A DNA stretch of 64,000 nt from Punica granatum (GCF_007655135.1 NC_045127.1:18704199-18768198), one strand, 5' to 3'; numbered from the stretch's first letter, positions 35,226 to 47,761 are shown. The notes: generated from the letters alone by a model not told the origin. Translations and numbers: made by a program.

Positions 35226-38200
35226 GTGAGAATGGCACACGAAGACCAGACCGGTATCCTCGAGGAGATCAACCCACCCGCACCGGTCCATCCTCAATCA
35301 CCGACAGCCCAAGCAACATTGCCGCCGAACTCTGCGAGAACACCTCCGGCCTATCTGGGGGCACCCGCCATGTATTTCTCGGCGCCAACCGCAACGGGCG
35401 CGTCCCTACCCCGCTTGGGGTTCCCACCACCGCCACTGGTATATACGCCGCCTCCACCAACAATCCAAACGCCACCACCGGTCCAAGATACCACCCGCGT
35501 TGCCGCACTCGAGGATAACGTCGCAACGCTTTAGGGTACTATGAACCTGATGGCCACTAACATGGCCGAAATGATGACCCTGCTTCGAGACCCGAATCGT
35601 GCGTCATCAAACTCCACACCTCCTCTCGCACGCGGGCCAACGGTCGATCCCGCTTCTTGGGCACCGCCGACTCTTGCACCAGAAGGCGACGCCGCCGTCG
35701 CCGCACTGACCACCCTTGTCCATCAACCGGCGCATGTGTCAACAGTCCACCCGGCCGTTTTCTTCCAACCACAACCCACCGTTCTAGCGATCGCCCCGCT
35801 CCCACCCATGATGATCCACGCGCCAGGTCCAACCGTGTTCGCGTCACCTCCTTTATCCATACCGATCTCGGCTACAGTTTATATCGTTCCCCCACCAACG
35901 GTCTTCCTTACGTCGAATGCCTCCGCTCCAGCTCCTGCTCAAAGTACATAAACTTTCCCTTTCCCAACTCTACAATCCCACAGCGGCCTCCCCTACCAAG
36001 TTCCACTACCCCTAAGCATCCCACTCCCCGAACCAGGAACGTCGATCCACGCGGCTCCCGTAGCTCCACCTACTAATTTTCTCCTAGAGGCTGAGACTGA
36101 ACAGGAACGCAGAATGAGGGGAATGGAAGAAACGATACGAGCCCTTCAAGCGAGCGAGGCTCGCCTCGATATCAATTACGGCGACTGCAGCCTTTTCCCA
36201 GGTATGCGATTGCCCCCGAAGGTCAAGGTCTCGGAGTTCAAGAATTACGAGGGCACAACAGACCCACGACACCACCTCCGCCACTACCGAGGGAAAATGC
36301 TGCAATACTGGAATTACGAGGAGTTCATCATCCATTCATTCCAGGACAATTTGACAGGATCAGCTCTCGATTAGTTCATCTCGCTAAGGGCTGAGGACAT
36401 TCCGACATGGGCAGATCTTTCCAGGAAGTTTATCGACCAATACCAATACTGTGCGGAAATGCCTCCGACCCTCTTGGAATTAAGCATGAAGGAGATGACG
36501 CAGGGACAAAAATTTGAAGATTACGCTACCAAGTAGCGCACCCAAGCAGCAAAGCATATCCCCCCGATCAGCGAAGTACAACAAATCCAATTGTTCCATT
36601 CCAGCTTGAGAGGAGTGTACTACTCGCATCTATTGGCCCACACTTCTTCATTTTCCGACCACATCGAGGCCGAGAAAAAGCTTGACCTAGGAATCAAGCT
36701 TGGTAGGATGGAGGGCCCCGCCGGTAAAGGAGAAAAATCCTCGAAAAAGGCCTCTACGGCGCCGACCTCTTCCAGTGGAAGAAGGGGGAAAGAGGTCTCG
36801 GTTAACGCTGTTAACCTAGTGCACCCGACGTACCAGCATTACTCAATAAATTTCACGTCCGCACTGCCCGTTGTCCCCACCTACACTCCACAGGCACCTT
36901 AATACCGACCTCAACCCCCTGCCCAACCAATCTACTACTCGGCCCCACCGCCTCCACTTCCACTTGTGGCATCGTCACCCGTTGTCCACCACTACACCCC
37001 GGCTCCATTTCAAGCCCCTCAGTACCGACCCCTGTCTTCGAGAGCTCCTCAGCCGACACAACAGGTCCTACCTCCGCAGGGTCAACAGGGTAGTGCAGCA
37101 CAGCCGCGGCCACGCAGGCAATACCCGTCCTTGCCGGTTCCGCTTTCCCATATTTATCGACAACTTCGCGCAAGCGACAAGATCGAAACAATAGCACCCG
37201 GCCCCAACTTCGACCCAACCACCCAGGATCAAAGCAAACATTGCGAGTATCATCGGGGAGCGCTAGGGCATACCTTGGATAACTGTTGGAGGCTACGAGA
37301 GAAGATCCAAGAGATGATCTATTCAAAGGAGCTCTCGTTCAATGCCGTAAGACCCCCGAATGTGTAGGCCAATCCCCTTCCTGATCATGGGCCGGCCTAG
37401 GGACCCTCCATCAATATGATCAACATTTCCGCTTTAGGGGAGGACGAGAGTGAATAGGACGATCCTTCCCCCTTCGTGATCGAGTACATACCCACAGAAG
37501 CCACGGTTGGGTTCATGAAGCTTGATACCTCGCCTACCCCGTTTCTCATAGACGTCCCCGATCGGGAATCGTACTTAGACAACAAGGTGCCGTGGACCTA
37601 CGAAGGGGACGTCTGGAGTCTCGAACACTCATTCAGTGTCATGGGCGTGACGCAATCGGGACCGGTATACGAAAACCCGAGGGTCGTGAGCAAAGGAAAG
37701 GCACCGGCCGCAACGATCGGGGCGATGCTTGAAGTCGCACTAATCCCTCCGAAGGAGGTAACTGAAGAGGAAGCTGAAGCGTTCATGAAGATCATTAAAG
37801 CAAGCGAATATAAGGTGGTCGAGTAAATGGCCAAGTCTCCGGCCCATATTTCACTACTCGCCCTCCTTCTCAGCTCGGAGCCACACCGAGAAGCTCTCCT
37901 ACGGGTCCTTACAGAGGCGTAGGTCCCTAAGGAGACAGCTCCAGATATGATTGAAGAGACGGTCGGTTCAATCTTTTCCAACACAATATCGTTCTCAGAC
38001 GACGAACTTCCCTCCGAGAGGTGGGCACACTCGCGGGCATTGCACATTGTCCGTAAGTGCAATAATCACTTCATCGGCCGGGTCATGATCGATAACGGCT
38101 AGGCACTCAACGTTTGCCCAGTGACTACTTTGAAACAGATGAACGTGGATCTCAACCGTATCCGCCCGAGCAAGACTTCTGTCCGAGGCTTCGATGGTTC

Positions 38201-38983
38201 ATGGAAGGAAGTGAACGGAGAGATTGACCTCCTGATAGATGTCGGCCCATGCTCATTTAGTGTCACTTTCTAAGTGCTCGACATCCCAAATGTCTTCAGC
38301 CTACTGCTCGGGAGGCCTTGGATCCACTCGGCTGGTGCTGTCCCTTCTTCTATGCATCAAAAGTTGAAGTTTATCGTGGAAGAGAAGCTCATCACAATTA
38401 AAGGGGAAGAAGATTATGCCATCTACAAGGAGACGGTTATCCCCTACATCAGCATTGGGGACGATGAAAACCTCCATTTCCATTCATTCGAGACCATCTC
38501 TGTCATTTGGGACTACGGAGAGATCAGCCCATCTCGCGCCGATCGCATGATAGGGAAGGTTTAACTGCGCCACAATTACATCCCCGGCACCGGCCTCGGG
38601 GCACACGGACAAGGGATCAACCGCCCCATTAAAGTCGAAGAGTACTAGAACAGGAGAGGACTTAGCTTTCGCCCCTCTTGCCATGAGATCATCAAAGCCC
38701 GCAAGGGCAACCACCTCCACCGCCTCGCCGCACACTATGGGAAGCTCAACAGAGCCATTCCAGTTCCCCCGCTTTCCCATTTCTTTCCCGGACCGCCACA
38801 CATCATCGGGAGCACCCCTGACGGCCCCTCCTTGGATTCCGATAACGCGCCTAATGCTCTGCCAGCCGTGTACGTCGTCACCGAGGAGATTCTTTCAGGG
38901 GTTCACATCCGCCTCGCGCGGGAGAACGTGGAGCTCGGCAACTGGACCTCAGTTCAGCGCTACTCGGCTGTGATTGCCGACGT
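35226..38983 (+). pseudogene. gag: Gag-protease of element D
   Basis: It starts MRMAHEDQTGILEEINPP. Order: Pro/Thr-rich N-terminus, gag core (DPRHHLRHYRG, PPTLLELSM, HSSLRGVYYSHLL), Cys-His box CEYHRGALGHTLDNCW near 37240, protease (MIDNG near 38090, LLGRPWIH near 38310) and G-patch (GLGAHGQGI near 38605, RRGLSFRPSC). A frameshift lies between 35951 and 36114. Stops include 35532-35534, 36372-36374, 36533-36535, 36900-36902, 37365-37367, 37824-37826 and 38271-38273, all at positions where A or B has Gln or Trp. The Ser of DNGSA is itself a stop (38101-38103). The last exon codons end at a GT/GTAAAG splice site. Confidence 0.88.
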
Positions 38984-39192
38984 GTAAAGCTATCTATGTA
39001 TATGATGTTTCCCGCGTATTGGCATAGCCATAAGCCGCACGACGGAAGAGGGATCCTTGTTATGGTTTCACGCTTATCTTATCAATGAAATTCCTACACG
39101 CATTTTTGAACTTCCATGTCTACTCTTTCCTTCTCTTACTCACTTGTTCGCAGCATTTTGAAATTTCTAAGACAATTCGCTTAAATTTTCAG
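38984..39192 (+). other. Putative Ogre-type intron of element D
   Basis: GACGT/GTAAAG at 38984 and TTAAATTTTCAG/GCTCC at 39192 are good plant-like splice sites. A pyrimidine-rich stretch (TACTCTTTCCTTCTCTTACT) lies at about 39120-39140. The unspliced frame stops at once (TAA at 38985). After joining, GAC-GT plus G-CTC gives Asp-Val-Leu and continues in frame into the RT linker. Length 209 bp, against 208 bp in A. Confidence 0.75.
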
Positions 39193-40758
39193 GCTCCACT
39201 CGAATCCAAATTTTCGACGCGTCGATTCAAATCCGTCCGAGGAATGTCTCGAAGAGCCCAGATCCATATACTTCGGGGAAGGGATCGATGAAGACAGTCA
39301 AGTACCCGAGATAGAAGAGAGTTTGCGCCGCCTCAAGGATCGCCAACTCACCTCAGTCGTGCCAACGAAAGAGATCAATGTGGGCACCGAAGACGAACCC
39401 TGCACCCTAAAGATCGGGACGGACCTTGACCGAACGTAACGGGCCCGCATGATCGATTTTCTGACAAGGTATCAAGAAGTCTTTGCCTGGTCCTACACCG
39501 ACATGCCAGGCTTAGACCCTTCAATAGTCAAGCATTTCCTCCCACTCGATACGAGGAAGTTCCCACCTAAACGACAGCAATTACAATGACAGCGAGCTAG
39601 TCTCCTCCTCCGTATCAAAGAGGAGGTCGTCAAATAGATCAACTCCAGCTTCCTCGAAGTCTGCAATTACTCCGAATGAGTAGCAAACATCGTTCCAGTG
39701 GAAAAGAAGGACGGAAGAGTTCGAGTCTATGTCGACTATTGAGACCTCAACAGGGCCAACCCCAAGGACAATTTCCCTTTGGCCCACATCGACGTCTTAG
39801 CTGACAATACAGCGCGCCATACTCAGTTCTCCTTCAGGGACGGCTTCTCCGGGTATAACCAAATCCGGATGGCCGAGGAGGACAAGATCAAAAAGACATT
39901 CACCACTATGTGGGGCACCTTCTGTTATCGGGTCATGCCTTTCGGCCTTAAAAATGCTGGGGCAACCTACCAGAGGGCCATGGTCACGTTGTTCCACAAC
40001 ATGATGCACAAGGAAATCGAGGTCTACGTTGATGTTATGATTGCCAAGTCAAAAGAAGGGGAAGATCACCTCGTCAATTTGAAGCGTCTTTTCGATCGCC
40101 TTAAAGAATATAGGCTTCGGCTCAAACCGGCAAAATGCACATTCGGTGCCAAGTCAGGGAAGTTGTTAGGGTTCGTGGTTAGCGAACGCGGCATTGGGGT
40201 TGATCCGGACAAGGTTAAGGCTATCAGAGACCTACCTCCGCCATCGTCGGTCGGCGAAGTACGAGGTTTCCTAGGATGATTGAACTACATTGCGCGCTTC
40301 ATCACAAACCTGACAGACAAATGCTAACCACTCTTCCGCTGGCTTTGCAAGAATGTAGCGATCGAGTGGGACGAGGAATGTCAGAAAGCCTTCAACACCA
40401 TTAAGGCGTAACTAGTTCAGCCGCCTGTGTTGGTCCCGCCTACACCAGATCGCCCCCTCATCCTTTACCTAATAGTGCGTCGGCAATCTTTGGGGTTCAT
40501 GTTGGGGCAAGAGGAGGAGTCCACATACACGGAACACGCAATCCATTATTTGAGCAAAAAGTTCATCGAAGGGGAATCCAATTATCCGGAAATCGAGAAG
40601 ATGTGTTGTGCGCTAGTATGGGTCATGTAGAGACTCCGGCAATACACACTCTATTATACAATTAGCTTGCTGTAAAAAATGGATCCCCTAAAGTATTTGC
40701 TCAACAGTCCGTCCTCCATGAGGAACATTGCGAAATGGAGCTGCTAGTTAACGGAATT
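39193..40758 (+). pseudogene. pol: Reverse transcriptase and RNase H of element D (3' truncated)
   Basis: Linker (PSEECLEEPRSIYFGEG, IEESLRRL), then RT blocks NPKDNFPLAHID, FRDGFSGYNQIRM and MPFGLKNAGATYQRAM, and RNase H to LTEFD. The catalytic motif reads YVDV instead of YVDD (GAT to GTT at 40034-40036), which alone would kill polymerase activity. Stops include those near 39438, 39587, 39634, 39678, 39740, 40277, 40324 and 40628, most of them at CAG, CAA, CGA or TGG positions in A. The frame passes into the 21-bp repeat at its end. Confidence 0.9.
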
Positions 40759-40759
40759 T

Positions 40760-40915
40760 GATGAGGAACATTGAAAATTCGATGTGTCTAGGAACGAATT
40801 TTATGTGGCCAGGGACGAATTTGATTTGACGAGGGACAAACTTGATGTTACCAGGGACGAATTCGATGTGACCAGGGACGACTTCGATGTGACCATGGAC
40901 GAATTCGATGTAACA
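40760..40915 (+). repeat. 21-bp tandem repeat at the broken end of element D
   Basis: Six to seven copies of a 21-bp unit such as GATGTGACCAGGGACGAATTC. As 21 is seven codons, each copy adds the same heptapeptide type (DVTRDEF). The first copies resemble, loosely, the codons after LTEYD in A. It ends at a T-run near 40917. Confidence 0.85.
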
Positions 40916-41240
40916 TTTTTTTTTCAGGGACCCGGATGATGCAATTTGCGTAAGTCAAGGACGAAATTGCCAATTTACTCTGTCTAAGTGTTGAGTCGAT
41001 GGATTCGGTCTAAGCTCTTGAGAACAAGTGATCCACATGATGTCTCAGTTTCGATTCGCATGAGAAGCTGACCATTATGGTCCAGTGAATCATCACATGA
41101 GGATGGAACCGAATCCCCGAAAGGAAAGATCACTCTTTCCCAAGCTCTTAAGTCGAACCGGCCGACTCATGCGAATTTACGGTGTCAAAACGAGCAAGAT
41201 GAGCAAAACCTAATCAAGCGATAAAGAAATAAAAATTGGC
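40916..41240 (+). repeat. Inverted LTR fragment
   Basis: The reverse complement of 41163-41240 matches 41539-41611 in LTR E (shared CGTTTTGACACCGTAAATTC and a GATTAGGTT block). Weaker similarity continues to about 40990 (matching 41650-41685 and 43713-43770). Its orientation fits the plus-strand element D, so it may be the remains of the 3' LTR of D. 40916-40970 shows nothing else. Confidence 0.65.
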
Positions 41241-41685
41241 AAACTGTGCAAACCCAAATTTCGTCTCATCGAGGCTCGCAGACGTGCGCTAGGGCGCGGC
41301 TTGGGAGTGTCCACCTTCCCAAGGACGCGTGACAGACACGCGTGAGAATGGGTCGCCACTTGCCTATTTACAACCCTAGGGTCGATGGTCAGTGAGTTAC
41401 CTGAGTTTAGGGGTACGGGGTACACCTAGTTGCTAAGGCATTGGTCTTGCGGAATCGAAAATTCCGAACTCGGGGGTAGTATTACTTGCGGGCCTAAATT
41501 CCACACCCCCGTTCGGTATTCTGTTTACCTAAGGCTTGCCATTTTGTTTATTTACCGCGTGAATTAGGTTGCGTTCTCCTTACCCATTTTGACACCGTAA
41601 ATTCGAAGGAATGATCGATTCAGGTCAAGAACCCGAGAGAAGTGTAAGTTCGCTCATCGAGGGATTGGTTAGTTATTTTCGCGTT

Positions 41686-43707
41686 TGTTGGGAATTGGTG
41701 TATGCCCTAGAGGCAATCTGTCATCAATTCTGTAATATGACATATATTTCATTATAATACGAGGCATTTCTATTATTGTGTGGGTTGCGCCACATATAAA
41801 TTGTACACAATAATGTCATTAGAATACTAGGTTCAACAGGCATCAAGTGTGACTTGATTGTGAGTCCTATAATGACTAAACACTATTCCTAAATGTCCCT
41901 AGTCAAAGTATTATAGTTAATTAGGACAACGATAATGCGGTTAGACTAGTATGGGTGTAGAATGATGACCAAGTCTCACAGGTCGTGGATATGGAGACAT
42001 CGAGTCACACCACAGGTATACATTAGGAGTAATGTGTACTGGACTGACCCGTCATGAGACTGCTACATGGGTTGTTACATGACTGTCATTTGCAGATCTC
42101 ATAATGACTATGGTGCAGTAGTCCTTTGACTTGAGGTCATAATAGTTTTCTACAGGCATCAAGTGTGACTTGATTGTGAGTCCCACCATGACTAAACACT
42201 ATTCCTAAATGTCCCTAGTCAAAGTATTATCGTTAATTAGGACAACGATAATGCGGTTAGACTAGTGTGGGTGTAGATTGATAACCAAGTCTCACAGGTT
42301 GTGGATAAGGAGACATCGAGTCACACCGCAGGTATGCATTAGGAGTAATGTGTACTGGACTGGCCCGTCATAAGACTGCTACATGGGTTGTTACGTGACT
42401 GTCATTTGCAAATCTCATAATGACTATGGTGCAGTAGTCCTTTGACTTGAGGTCATCATAGTTTCCTACATGTAATATTGTATGCTTTGATGTTGTCAAA
42501 TGCCACCGTAACAGGCTGGTTATAAAGACAGCTATTGGGTATACCACAAAGCATGGAGAGGAATGTGAGTGACCAAGATAGGATTTGTCCCTCCTACGTA
42601 ATGGGAGTGATATCTCACGGCCCCTTGGTGGGCAGAGTCTATAAGTGTATGCATACCAAAATGAGTGATTATAAGGATATCTAGCTCATTTGTTCTGATA
42701 GACTTATTCGATAAACCAAGAAAGAGTGATTGAGCCATATAAGGATGACAGCGACCATGCCTTAGGTTCAATAGAGATATAGAGGACAAATGAATTATAT
42801 TGCACAATAACATAGGTCACAAGGTTCGTCGAGAAATTGACTTTCCGATTACTTGAGTAGCAGTGATGCATTGCTAGATGCCGCTCACTGTTTGTAATAT
42901 TGAAATAGTGATTTTGATATTACTGTCAACGTAATCGGGAACCTACAGGGTGACACACTACGACCAAATCGACGAGATGGTTTTGAAACACTAAAGCTGT
43001 CTAATAGAGATTAGACGAGTTATCCTGTGATTAGTTAATCGGACATTTAATAAGATTAAATTTACCGATTAATTAGACCCGATTTATTAGAATAATTGGA
43101 CCTGAGTCATACACGAAATAGAGACACACGGGACCCAAATTGGGAGCCACGTGGCACATACATGCCAAGACACACATATGATTTTGTTTGGAGGCCAAGT
43201 GGACATTCAAGACATGTGTTACATTGCATGCTTTCATGCATCCTTACACATGGCTTCTATTCAAGAATTGAATGGATGGTCATATGTATAGTTTATATGC
43301 ATATGATGCATATGAACAGAAAAAACGAATATGTGTGTGTACAGAAGAATGCATATGGTGCATTTGTAAGTCTTTGTACGCATGTGTGTATCCATATATG
43401 TGTATGAACTTTCAGATTGAATTGTTCGATTCAAAGAGGTCAATTCATCTAATAAGGATCAGAGTCGCACCGATGTTTCCTTCGAGAGTTGGCCGCTAGC
43501 ACCGCCGATCTCGATGTCCTGTCGAGGAAGTTTGTGTAGATACCGGTAGAGGCGTCACGCTTGGGACGCTCGGTCGACGGTCTAAAAGATTCCAGGTACA
43601 CTTTATCTACTCCTATTCTTCTAGTAGGTCTTGGGATCTAGTTTCACGGGTAGGAAATTATGAATTTCTCTTCCTTTTACGCTTCCGTAGGCCCCGTGAA
43701 ACTAGCA
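41686..43707. mobile_element. F: 2.0-kb solo LTR with target-site duplication
   Basis: It starts TGTTGGGAATTGG and ends ACTAGCA (TG...CA), flanked by GCGTT at 41681-41685 and 43708-43712. The host LTR is continuous across the insertion. There are no coding domains. The start resembles Ty1/copia LTRs known to me (TGTTGGGAATTGGTGTATGC), so a copia solo LTR is likely; the lineage is unknown. A TATA-like stretch (GTATAGTTTATATGCATATG) is near 43285. Short frames at 43096-43499 are noise. Confidence 0.82.
41836..42467. repeat. 316-bp tandem duplication inside solo LTR F
   Basis: ACAGGCATCAAGTGTGACTT occurs at 41836 and 42152, and similarity continues for the full 316 bases to about 42467 with few substitutions (for example CCTATAATGACTAAAC against CCCACCATGACTAAAC). 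Confidence 0.9.
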
Positions 43708-46700
43708 GCGTTACAGTTCAACGGACCATGGTGGTCGACTTCCTGTGCGAATCGAAACCGCGAAGCATTGAATTCACTCATCTTCGGGTAAGTAAATCGA
43801 ATCGATCAGCTAAGCTCTCGGACCATTTACTCACCAATCGGGGATCCTTATATTGAACGAATAAATGTACAAATAAAGATGTCCTTACAAGGTGTACAGA
43901 CTCGAATGTGCTCTTGTCGGGGCCTACATACGCGCGACCGAATCGCACGGCTTAGGAGTATCCACCTTCCCAAGGATGTGCGACCGACACGCGTGAGAAG
44001 GAGTCGCCACTACTTGTTTACGACCCGAAGGTCGATGGCCGGTAAGTTGCCCGAGTCTAGGGGTAATGATACCCCTAGTTTTGCGAAGGCATTGGTCATA
44101 CGGAACCGAAAAGTCTGAGTTCGGGGGTTCACGTTACGTGCCGGCCTATATCCCGCACGCCATTTCAGTACTCTAACTTACTAGGCTTGCCGTTTTATTT
44201 ATCGCGTGAATTAAGTTGCACTCAGCTTACAAATTTCGACGCCGTAAATTTGGTGACCTAAACGATATGGGTTGAGAAGCCGAGAGAAAAGTAGGTCCTT
44301 ATGTCGGGGAACAGGTTCTCTATCCTCGCGTTACAGTTGATCAAACCAAGATGGTTGAATTCCTGTGTGAACCAGAACTGCGAGATCCTGTGTTTACTCT
44401 CATCCGAACAAGCATTGGCCCAACTCAATTAGTTTAGCTCTCCGACCGTTCACTTATCGATTGAGATTCTTACAGAATGAATGTACAAAATAAAGTCCTC
44501 ACAATACTCTCAAAATAATACAACAAATTACAAATTACAAATGCTTGAATCCTAGTCAGTTTGTGTTCGGTTATTATTCCACTCCAACTCGCTGTGAGTT
44601 TAAGGAAAAACCAAAAAACTGAAATTCAAATGCGCTCTCAGTGAATAGGGCGTTGGACTCCGTGATCGATGGTTAAGGCGTTGGACCCCAAGTACCATAC
44701 GCCTTATGGGTCGGACTTGACCCGCATGGACAAGCATGAGCGGAAAAGTAACAAATAATGTGTAGATTACAGACAATGTGTTTGTTATTGCCAAATGTAC
44801 GTGAGTTAACAAGTTATTAACCTAGGGTGTTTTGGCATGCAAATGTCCTATGCTAAACAGGCAAACGCGTGCAAAGTATTTTTCATTCGGCTTTGTTTCA
44901 AGGATCTGACATACATAATGTTTGTAGTCAAGTCTTTTGTGCATGGATTGCTTATAAAGTTGTTATGTATTGTGACATTGTAATGCTTATAGATTAGTAC
45001 AAAATAAGTTTTTTTGCTTGAAAAGCCTAGAACCTAAGGCCTTAACCCACTTTTGCCCATGTGTGTTTAAGGTCGAATGCATGCTTAGTCAAGTAATTAT
45101 GTTTTGGTTCAGAATACCCGACTAAATACCCGAAACTGTGCTAGGATGACAAAAACTCATCAGTTGGATAAGAAGAGGTTATGCAGATGAACCTGTACTT
45201 GTCCCGTACTGTAGTGTTTCTATCAAGGTAACTCTAGGGGTGTCACTAAATTATAAAAATACGATTTTGCCCTTGACTTGAAAATAGTTTCAGAAAAGGA
45301 AAACCATGCGATGCGGGCCACCTCGGCCTATAGCCGGCGCCGACCAATTCCCTCAATCTTTCAGGATTATACAAGAACCCCGAAAAAGCCGAAGAACCGA
45401 TCGATCTGCCCGAAAGTGATCTAGAAAGAACTTTTGTATCCCAACCTAAGTTACCTGGAAATATGCGAGTTTTGAAAGGGCATTAACGTCATTTGATAAC
45501 TTGTCAACATGAGTTATCAGTTAATGGCTAATTCATGCAAACTTGTTAATACCAAGTGGATTTAATCGTGTGAACGTCCCCATTAGCCCGTTGGTGGGAT
45601 TACAGTTTATGAGTTATTGCCGAATGCAGTAAATGTGTAGGTTACAAATAATCAGACAGATCATGAATTGATTCACTAAATGGAGTCTGAATACACAAAA
45701 TGCTTAATTTAATGAAAATAATTTATGACACGGCGACCAAGATGGGTCCCATAAGGTTGAGGACAATTTGGTCAAAATGACCAAAATACCCTCGAAACCC
45801 AAATGGGTCTGAAAGAGTTATCGATACACGAATCCATGAATTTTGCTTGGAAAACAATATTTTGAAAGGGATTTCAATGTGGAATTTGAGATGATATTAA
45901 AAATACAATTGCACACAATCCGAGAAACGAACTTAACTCGGGAAAAGGAAACCGCTTTTGACCCGAGAAAGGCCAAGAGGCTCTCAGTATCTTCCCATTT
46001 GGGACAGCCGAGAGGCCCATGGCCCAAGTCGGGTCTCATGAAGTTTCCTTGTCCCGTTTCCAATCGTTTCTCGATTGCTCAAACGTAAAACATGATAAAT
46101 AACACGTATTTTACTAAGTTGATATCGCCATGATTTGAATCACACATTTAAACATATAAACATAAACAAACATGTCATTTAAGGAATCGATAAAACGATA
46201 CCATCTTCATGGATGTAGGAAAAGTATAAAAACTCGGGAAGTGACTTAAATCGGGACAAGGAGACCGGTTTTTGCCTGGAAAAACCAAGGGAAACTCTCG
46301 GCTACTTCCCTTAAGGTTAAGCAGAGAGCTACCTTGACCATTTCGAGCAAAATTGGTCTCCTCAACTCCGATTTAAGCCCATTCCCGACATGCTCGACAT
46401 GTTATACAATAAAATATATGCATGACATAACGTAAAAACACATAAAAATGTGATCTTGCATGCAAACCGGTTCTCGAACTGCCTTATAACCCAACAAACG
46501 CAAAGAAAATGTAAAAATCCTAAGTCCTCTAAGTCTAGAATAGTTATACCTAGTCTCGGGATGCGGGATGAGACCGTTAGAAGTCGGGTTGAACCTTTGG
46601 TGGGTCGGATTAGGGCTGATTTAGCTAGTACAGACCCGAATTGGGCTCTCTGACTTGGCAGGAGCAAAGACAGATCTAACTGGCACCTGAAAGAAAACGG

Positions 46701-46869
46701 GTCGGTTTGGGTGACTCGGGTGGCTTCTCGGCGAGTGCTCGGATGTTCCGGATAGCTAAGAGGATGCTTAATGTCCCTACGATGATTTCCGGGAAAGTGC
46801 ATGGGTAGATTTTCCAAAAATCAAGAGCAAAGTCGGATGAGCAAAATAGAAACAGACCCGACTAGGTCA

Positions 46870-47450
46870 TAACAGACCCGACTAGCACCCAGTAAAAAAA
46901 CAACTCCCGAGGAGGGCTCCCGATGGTCTTTGGCTGCAAGTTTGGCGACTCCCAACTCCTAAGAGACCTCCGGAGGTGGCTGCGATGGTCATTTAGAAAG
47001 CAAGGTCTCGGATTGACCCGAATCTGCAAGGAAAAGTGAAATTGCCCAAAAAAAGACAGACCCGACTGGCAGGACAGACCCGACTGGGCAGTCCGGAAAG
47101 AAACGGCTCTACCGGAGGCTCCCGATGGTATTTTGCTGCAAAGTAAGTGGCTCTCGACTCCTAAGAGATCCCCAAAGATGGCTGTGATAGTCATTTGGAG
47201 AGCAAGGTCTCGGATTGATTTGAATCTGCAAGGAAAAGTGAAACTGCCTAGAAAAATAGACCCGACTGGGCAGTCCAGAAAGAAACGGCTCTCTCAGAGG
47301 CTCCTGGTGGTATTTTGGTGCAAGGTTGGTGGCTCCCGACTCCTAAGAGACCCCCGGAGGTGGCTATGGTGGTCGTTTGGAGAGCAAGGTCTCGGATTGA
47401 CCTGAATCTGCAAGGAAAATTGAAATTGTCCAGAATGAACAAACCTAACT
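46870..47450. repeat. Three ~180-200-bp tandem repeats in the LTR of H
   Basis: Each copy has GACTCCTAAGAGA or a near variant (AAGAGA at 46961, 47163, 47345), then GGTGGCTGCGATGGTC-like text, GCAAGGTCTCGGATTGA and AATCTGCAAGGAAAA. The spacings are 202 and 182 bp. Confidence 0.85.
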
Positions 47451-47761
47451 GGAGGAATTGACCCGACTGGAACATCCGGGAAAGAAGTGGATGATCCGAT
47501 GGGTTGGAGCCTCCAAATGGAAAATCTAAGTCCGGAAACGGACTTAGGAGGTCCAAAATATGTGGGATATGAAGTTTGGTATAGTTTGGATTTAAGTTGA
47601 AATAGTGATCACCATGGTTTATGACTGAAGTCTTGAGTGTTTTTTCTTGTTTATGGCTGAGCTATGGCTGCAATTTGCTATGGAGTTTGAGAGCTTTTGC
47701 TTGATGAAAATGGCAAGTGTTGATGCAAGTGAAGGTGTCTTGAAGTTAAAGAAGACTTAGA

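Larger units (their letters stand above)
34067..41244 (+). mobile_element. Element D: decayed Tat/Ogre copy hosting element B
   Basis: Plus strand: ORF1 (5' part lost to B at 34067), gag, protease, intron, RT, RNase H, then loss of homology near 40758. The aRH, integrase and 3' UTR are missing; the part at 40970-41240 may be what is left of its 3' LTR. Nearly every domain has in-frame stops, most of them explained by a C-to-T change in Gln or Arg codons or a G-to-A change in Trp codons. It is the oldest layer of the nest. Confidence 0.85.
41245..43892 (-). repeat. LTR E (Tat/Ogre-type), interrupted by F and cut by H
   Basis: It starts TGTGCAAACCCAAATTTCG at 41245 and aligns with the inner part of the LTR of B (28919 onward) and the LTR of A (20261 onward): CTTGGGAGTGTCCACCTTCC, GAGAATGGGTCGCCACTT, ACGGGGTACACCTA and TTTTGACACCGTAAATTCG. 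After F (41686-43707) it resumes at 43708 (ACAGTTCAACGGACCATG) and stops at 43892, where the LTR of H begins. No primer site lies to the left, so E is a solo LTR or the 3' LTR of an element that continues beyond the window. Confidence 0.78.
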
